Positions 58,815 to 64,000 of a DNA stretch of 64,000 bases are shown one piece after another. The position numbers and the translations under genes were made by a program. Every line of letters starts with the position of its first letter. Within the stretch, counting starts at the first letter, position 1. Below the pieces are notes generated by a model that was given only the letters and a program-made list of their open reading frames with translations, made no database searches and was not told the origin of the DNA. Source of the DNA: Dryococelus australis (Eukaryota; Arthropoda; Insecta; Phasmatodea; Phasmatidae); the NCBI GenBank assembly GCA_029891345.1, contig CM056993.1:228668765-228732764 (forward strand), read 5' to 3'.

Positions 58815-59650
58815 TTTATGCAGGTTGTTCAGCGACTCAACCAACATACTTCGGCTGCGAGTTATACAGTTAACTGGCAAAAAATGCCATATACACAAGT
58901 TGGCTATGCAGCCCTATTTCAGAGTTACAGGGACAAAATAAATAATAAAAATAAAATTCGAAGTACTGAATATATTTAATACAAATGACTACATTCATGG
59001 TGTATGTCCCACAAAGCTGTTCAAAATGTGCCCAATCTGACTATAAGCAGACACTGCTAGTGTAGCTAGCATAGCCAGTCTTTGCTAGTGTGTCGAGACG
59101 AGTGGTTGTGCAACAATAACAGGAATGTTTACACGTGCAGAGTACGCAGACATAGTGTTTGTATACGAATACTGTGATGGAAATGTGCGTGGGCAGCAGA
59201 TGAGTATACGCGCAGGTGGAAATAGAAGAGGTGGGTCTGTCCCATAGCCGACGAGCTCTCCAGACCTCTCCCCCCTGGACTCTTTATTCTGGGTCTGCCT
59301 GAACTGAAGAGTAGGGTTTACAGCGGACGGCGATCACACACGAGACACTAGTTGCTACAGGCGATAATTGACGCCACTAAAGCCTGCCCACACGACACTC
59401 ATTTCAGTAGCCGTTTTCCTACCTATTTTCTGCTAGCATTTTGCTCCGATGTAGGTTACAATCCAGCTTCCTCTGGAGCGGTCTGGCTCCGGGTATAACA
59501 GTTTTCGTAGCCATGGGCATGCCCGAAACGGTAATAGAACATGTTCTAAGGCTGTTTCCGGATCGTCAGTATATACGTTTAAGTACGTATATTTGCGTAC
59601 TAACAGTGAAGAGTACTTGTCATGTACTTGGTGAACATATTGGGGCATGT
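58815..59650 (+). mobile_element. Mariner-like relic: N-terminus abutting C-terminus
   Basis: Plus frame from 59125 reads TRAEYADIVFVYEYCDGNVR, the DUF4817 helix-turn-helix start. It then jumps within a few dozen bases to SSPDLSPLDSLFWVCLN (about 59255-59305), the DDE C-terminal block, so the central catalytic region is deleted. C-terminal debris continues to about 59650. A possible left end, CAGGTTGTTCAGCGACTCAA, lies at about 58820 and resembles the ends at 6335; the right end was not found. Boundaries are uncertain. Confidence 0.65.
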
Positions 59651-61107
59651 CATCATCGCATCTTCATGTTAGACTGGTCACACGTTCTGGCGAAAATATC
59701 AGAAACTATGTGGCAACAGAAAAATGTGGTTCATGGTGTTATACATACGTTACAACTTCTATGGTTATGCAATATAAAGACACACATAACGATATGAAAA
59801 TTTGAAATTTATTTTTGAGTAATTGTTTTGTACCTTGACATCTTACGAGTTTAAGCGCTAAAACATGACTTAAGCTGGGAATGACGAATTAATATGAGCA
59901 TTAGTGGGCGCGTATTGTTAACAGGAGGAAATAAAAGTCGGCGCAGAAATATTGTTATACACTAGTTGTATGTAGACCAGCAAGGCAACAGGTGTGTATT
60001 GTTTTTGAAGGAAAACTAATACAAATATGCTAATATAATGTCTTTTTTTTTTGGTTGTGCACTTTGAGTACAAATTGTACAGCAGAAAATCTAATTGCAG
60101 GATTATAGACATTCTTGAACATCGGTATCCTGGCGTTATGTTTCTCTGTTCAGCTTCTCTCGATTTCACAAGTATTCATACCACACGAATAGCCTTGGGA
60201 TGTTGCTATACCACGTTAGTGGAAGATTGTAAACGCATTAGAGCAGTTGTTATGGGATTTGTTGCATTTGTTTACCGCATGTAGACCTAAAGGGGCACTA
60301 CACCGAAACTGGCATTCTTTCCTCGTGCCTTGATACGTATCGTACAATGTGTTTGAAATATGCACGTTGATAACAAAAGAAAGAGAAATACAATTCAATG
60401 GCGTTTGTAAGCACTTGGAAATGCGGATTGCAAATATAATATTGTTTGTAACTATACACCTGGGAAACATGCTGCAGACGTCTATACAACGATCAGACTT
60501 TTATTTATAATTGGAAGTACATTTAATAAACTGACGATTATTTACACATACAACAGAACCACATTTTGTAAATACGTATTAACTTTTAAAACTGGTGAGC
60601 TTTATAACCACAAAATGTACACGTTAATTTTCACATCTGAAATAAATTATGGTGACTGTCGTAAGTACGCAAGTATGCCCAGCAAGTATATAATTTAAAA
60701 ACTTGCCAAGTATAGATCCTGTGTGTACTACACTGGGAATTCGGTCAGTGCTATTATATATATGGTGATGTCACATCCGGGGAAAGGTATGCACAAGTAT
60801 GCATTTCTTGAGCATCCGGAAACAGCCTAAATTTCTGCTAAACCCACAGAGCTGTGACGAACAAGATGGCGGTCACCCGAGTAACAACCTCAAGCCGTAT
60901 ATTTCCGTTTACGAAAAGATTACAGGTTATGTAAAACGTATTTATGTACAAAACTGAATTTAATGTACGCATAAGTAATGGGAAACGTTTCAATTTACTC
61001 CCACGGTCATAATATAACACTAAACACAACTTTAAAAATACTTAATAATTATATGGAATTTTGCCGTGTATATATGCCCTAATCGTTTACACGGCTAATT
61101 AGAAAGT

Positions 61108-61555
61108 TGCGTCTGTGGCTCAGCGGATTAGCACGAGGGTTCGCGCTGCTCAACTTTAGGTTTTAGAATTTAAATCTCCGTCGTATAACGACATTTGTTT
61201 AGTTACTTTATGTGATACATTATTGCAGGTCATATTTTAAGTTATTTTCAGAAAACGTTTATTTCTAGACTATATTTGTCTAAAATCAATAATACTAACA
61301 AATAACACAAACCAAAGCTAAATCGAATAACCACAGGCAGCCGACTGCACTGTGCAGTTACTTGCATATTATTGCTTTTAGACATATATATTCTAGAAAT
61401 AAATCTTTTCTAACAATAACATACATGATAAACAACAATAATGAATCACATAAAATAACCAATGAAATAACGTTACACGACGGAATTTAAACTGTAAAAC
61501 CGAAAACTTTGTAGCGCAAACCTGCGCACCAACGTATTATTTCCCGCTTCATTCG
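61108..61555. repeat. Inverted pair of tRNA-headed repeat starts
   Basis: 61108-61300 and about 61320-61555 are inverted copies. The head-to-body path from the CGTCGTATAACG phrase through TTATTTCTAGA and TGTCTAAAA(T/G)CAATAATA recurs on the opposite strand, ending at CGTTACACGACGGAATTTAA (61481-61500). Confidence 0.75.
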
Positions 61556-61630
61556 ACGTTGACGAAGCTCTGGTGAGATCGTATTGCTGACAAGTTCCGT
61601 GCGACAAGCGAAGAGAAAATGTGCCGCGTA

Positions 61631-61706
61631 GAGGGGCCGGGGCGCGAACCCATGACCCCCTCGACTAAAAGTCGGCCACCCTACACTCCTGAGCTATCAA
61701 GGCAGG
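61631..61706 (-). repeat. tRNA-Lys-like pseudogene or SINE head
   Basis: The minus strand has A-box-like TAGCTCAGGAGTGTAGG, an anticodon-loop-like CTTTTAG flanked by CGA/TCG, and B box GGGTTCGCGCCCC. The acceptor ends do not pair, so I do not call a working tRNA. Confidence 0.6.
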
Positions 61707-63731
61707 GCAACCCCCTGAGCCACACACACAACTTACGAACTGATTGTGTACAAACGTCATTTTAGCTTTGTTATAACAGTAATGTTAGCCAAACACACAT
61801 CAAAACCTTATTTTTGTATTGAGGTGTGTTGGCTTTAATTTAGTTTTCTAACCTTATAAGCATGTTTCATTACGGAAAGCACAAGATTGATTATTATGCT
61901 TGTTGAAGATGAATATTTAAATAATATTAGAATGTTTTAATTAGTTGCGTAAATGTCCGTTGTATATAAATATGAACACATTGCTTTGTATTTATTCATA
62001 AGCAATGACACCATTAACATAATTTTCAGTACATTAATAGTCTAGTAGATGTTTGTACTTAAAAACTTAAATAAATATATTATTCAGCAAAAAAAAATAA
62101 TCTTAATGCTTTTTGGATGTATCACAAAGCACTACATACAATATTTTATAACATTTGTACCCCTGTCAACTGTGGAATGTCTGCCATTTGCGAGTTTTTT
62201 GCCTGCTCTTTACAATTTTCTGTTAGCACTTAGTTAACGTGTGGGTATGAACTGATGGATTATTTCTTCTCTTCTGCTATTGAAACTTTTATGCCTTCTG
62301 TTGTGCCCATGGGTATAACAGAACATAACAGAAATTGGGTATATTGTAGGGATGGCTTAATAAACGCAGAAATGAATTTGCAGGCATGCAGTCGCAACAC
62401 GCCATTATAGGCTACAACGTATACACTAAGATGGTGCATATTTTTAACGGCTCGTGTGAGACGTTCAACATGAATGTAGTCAGTTACATTGAAAACATTT
62501 AGTGATTACAATATGTGATTTTGCTGAAGTTGCATCCGTGTAACTCTGAAATGGAGCTGCATAACCTACTTGTGTATATGACATTTTTGTTGCCAATCGT
62601 CTTTATAACATGCTGTCGAAGTATGTCGGTTGAGTCGCGGAACATCCAGTATATGAAAATTTCTGTCGGAAAGGATGACATTCAGTAAGCTGCTGATAAC
62701 ATACCACGAGTTCGAGTTAGATGTGTGCGAACTGCTGATAAGTCATCCCTGCAGAGAATCCACGCACCGTTAAGGGAACTTCTTACCTGGGACGACAGGG
62801 TTGACGGGTTTGGAAAAATTGTGCCCCCTCTCCCACCCCCTCTCAATCTTGTATGTGTTTCCCGTTAGTACTTTCCAGCATTAATTTTGTAAAAATGTAG
62901 ACCAGGGTATGTAAAGTTCTATGATTTTAGATGCAATGGTGCGAATACGTACTTTTCTCTGTAACCTTTCAAGAAGTGTTCAAAATTATTTTTTAGTACA
63001 TATTTTGTATTCGTACAACGTTTCTCTAGACATATGAATGTGAAAAGTTTAGTTGCAAAATACGAGTACAGTTACGTGTCTGCCTTTCAATAAATAAGAA
63101 AAAAATAATAATAAAGCAACAAAATGCTACTATAAAGAAAATACAATCTCACCAAAAAATTTGCATGGTTCCCTCTATGTACCAAGTTTTTTTTTCTGTG
63201 TGGGACTAGCATACTTCTTGTAGTTATGTGTCAAAATTCAAAACTAATATTAATTTCTCCGAGAGATCAGTAAAAACTTACTACTTTTGTCTTTTGAAGG
63301 TAAAATATCGCATATTGACACAAGATTAAATCTTTGGAAACTCTTCGAAATTGAGCACGATGCACAGACGCATCTGTTGCGCAGTGGCAAGTGTCACTGC
63401 TTCTTATGTATAGAATTCGCGTTCACTCTCCGTCATATCATTTGGGATTTCCCAAGTCGTAGTTGGGTAGGAATGAGCCGGCATAGGCCTACAAATTCTG
63501 GCTGACCTACAATTTTAATAGCACGAAAACTTCTGTGTATCATCAAACAGACAGATTACTTATTACAAGTTCAAACAATATCGTACGATATTGCAGGAAA
63601 TTCGTTTAAGAATTACTTCACGCATTGTAATTTTACAGGATATCGATCGATAGCTTACAGTATTTTTTGTACTGTATATTTTAAGCAATTTCTTGCGAAG
63701 TTAATAAATATTTATTTGTAGTGTCACCTAA

Positions 63732-63902
63732 GACCATTCACGACTGGAACAGACTTATGAAAACCAATCTTTGAAAAAACACCCTAGCATTTAGCTGCAA
63801 GCATAATTAGTTTGTTTTACTAGTTATGCATGCAGCTAAATGCTAGGGTGTTTTTTCAAAGATTGATTTTCATGTATAAGTATATTCCAGTTGTGAATGG
63901 AC
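63732..63902. mobile_element. Palindromic MITE, PIF/Harbinger-like
   Basis: 171 bp, almost perfectly self-complementary. Ends GACCATTCACGACTGGAA and GTCCATTCACAACTGGAA (inverted); TAA directly outside both ends (63729-63731, 63903-63905), the 3-bp target typical of PIF/Harbinger. The inner arms (CTTTGAAAAAACACCCTAGC) are identical, leaving a loop of about 30 bases near 63817. High arm identity suggests recent insertion or strong hairpin constraint. Confidence 0.88.
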
Positions 63903-64000
63903 TAAATTACTTTCTAGCAACTAGTTTCCAAAAAAAAAATATTCGTGAAAGTAGAAAAAAAAATTTAGTGTGTAGGTTTTTGTTAGTAACTTCAACAATA

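Larger units (their letters stand above)
61108..62356 (+). repeat. Dispersed 1.2-kb repeat with tRNA-like head, copy 2
   Basis: Partner of 33722-34862. It starts with a tRNA-like segment: A-box-like TGGCTCAGCGGATTAGC (61115-61131) and B-box-like AGAATTTAAATCTCC (61165-61179). It ends TGTGCCCATGGGTATAA and AAATTGGGTATATTG. Unlike copy 1 it contains an internal inverted copy of its own head (61320-61555) and a tRNA-Lys-like segment (61631-61706), so part of it was duplicated or invaded. Confidence 0.72.
58183..64000 (-). other. CFAP100-like intron (partial, runs off the window)
   Basis: At least 5.8 kb with no exon recognised. It contains a dispersed repeat copy (58425-58806), a deleted mariner relic (58815-59650), a tRNA-headed repeat (61108-62356) and a Harbinger-like MITE (63732-63902). 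Elsewhere (59651-61107, 62357-63731) nothing is recognised. Confidence 0.65.

Noticed and set aside
61631..61706. Functional tRNA-Lys gene
   Set aside because: A and B boxes and a TTT anticodon-like loop are present, but the acceptor arms do not pair and it sits inside a repeat.

Overview
This window looks like gene-poor, AT-rich nuclear DNA from an arthropod, most likely an insect with a large, transposon-filled genome. The evidence is GT-AG introns, relics of DUF4817-type mariner-like transposases (a family common in arthropods), an insect-type env-bearing LTR element, tRNA-headed repeats and many minisatellites. There are no bacterial-style operons, and no rRNA or intact tRNA gene.

Only one host gene is supported. 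Three phase-0 exons on the minus strand (57865-58182, 44398-44646, 42229-42564) encode the last 300 residues of a CFAP100 (CCDC37)-like axonemal protein. Its earlier exons lie beyond the right edge, so everything from about 42.6 to 64 kb is probably intronic on that strand.

Layout: 0-17 kb is intergenic, with a Tc1 relic, two deleted mariner-like copies with long inverted ends, 49-bp and 45-bp minisatellites, a SINE and a DUF4817 transposase relic. At 17.4 kb is a 250-bp palindromic MITE. From 18.9 to 32.5 kb a pair of about 600-bp LTRs flanks degraded gag and env regions but no recognisable pol. Inside that element, at 24.86-29.99 kb, sits a 5.1-kb inverted-repeat (foldback) element whose arms carry a decayed gene: zinc finger, SAPQ tetrapeptide repeat, A32/FtsK-HerA-like ATPase and an acidic tail. 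From 33.7 to 34.9 kb, and again inverted at 61.1-62.35 kb, are two copies of a 1.2-kb tRNA-headed repeat. At 37.9-39.7 kb is a frameshifted gag-like ORF1 of a Jockey-type LINE with no ORF2 beside it. Within the CFAP100 introns are a second, 8.2-kb foldback element (46.76-54.93 kb), further mariner relics, a three-copy tandem array close to a splice donor, and a 171-bp PIF/Harbinger-like MITE (63.7 kb).

The most unusual content is the pair of giant foldback elements. They share subterminal repeats, TGACCTTGA-type motif clusters and a C-terminal protein module, but that module is joined to an ATPase in one and to Cys-rich zinc-finger segments in the other. All assignments come from reading the sequence and recalling protein families; no alignments or database searches were run.
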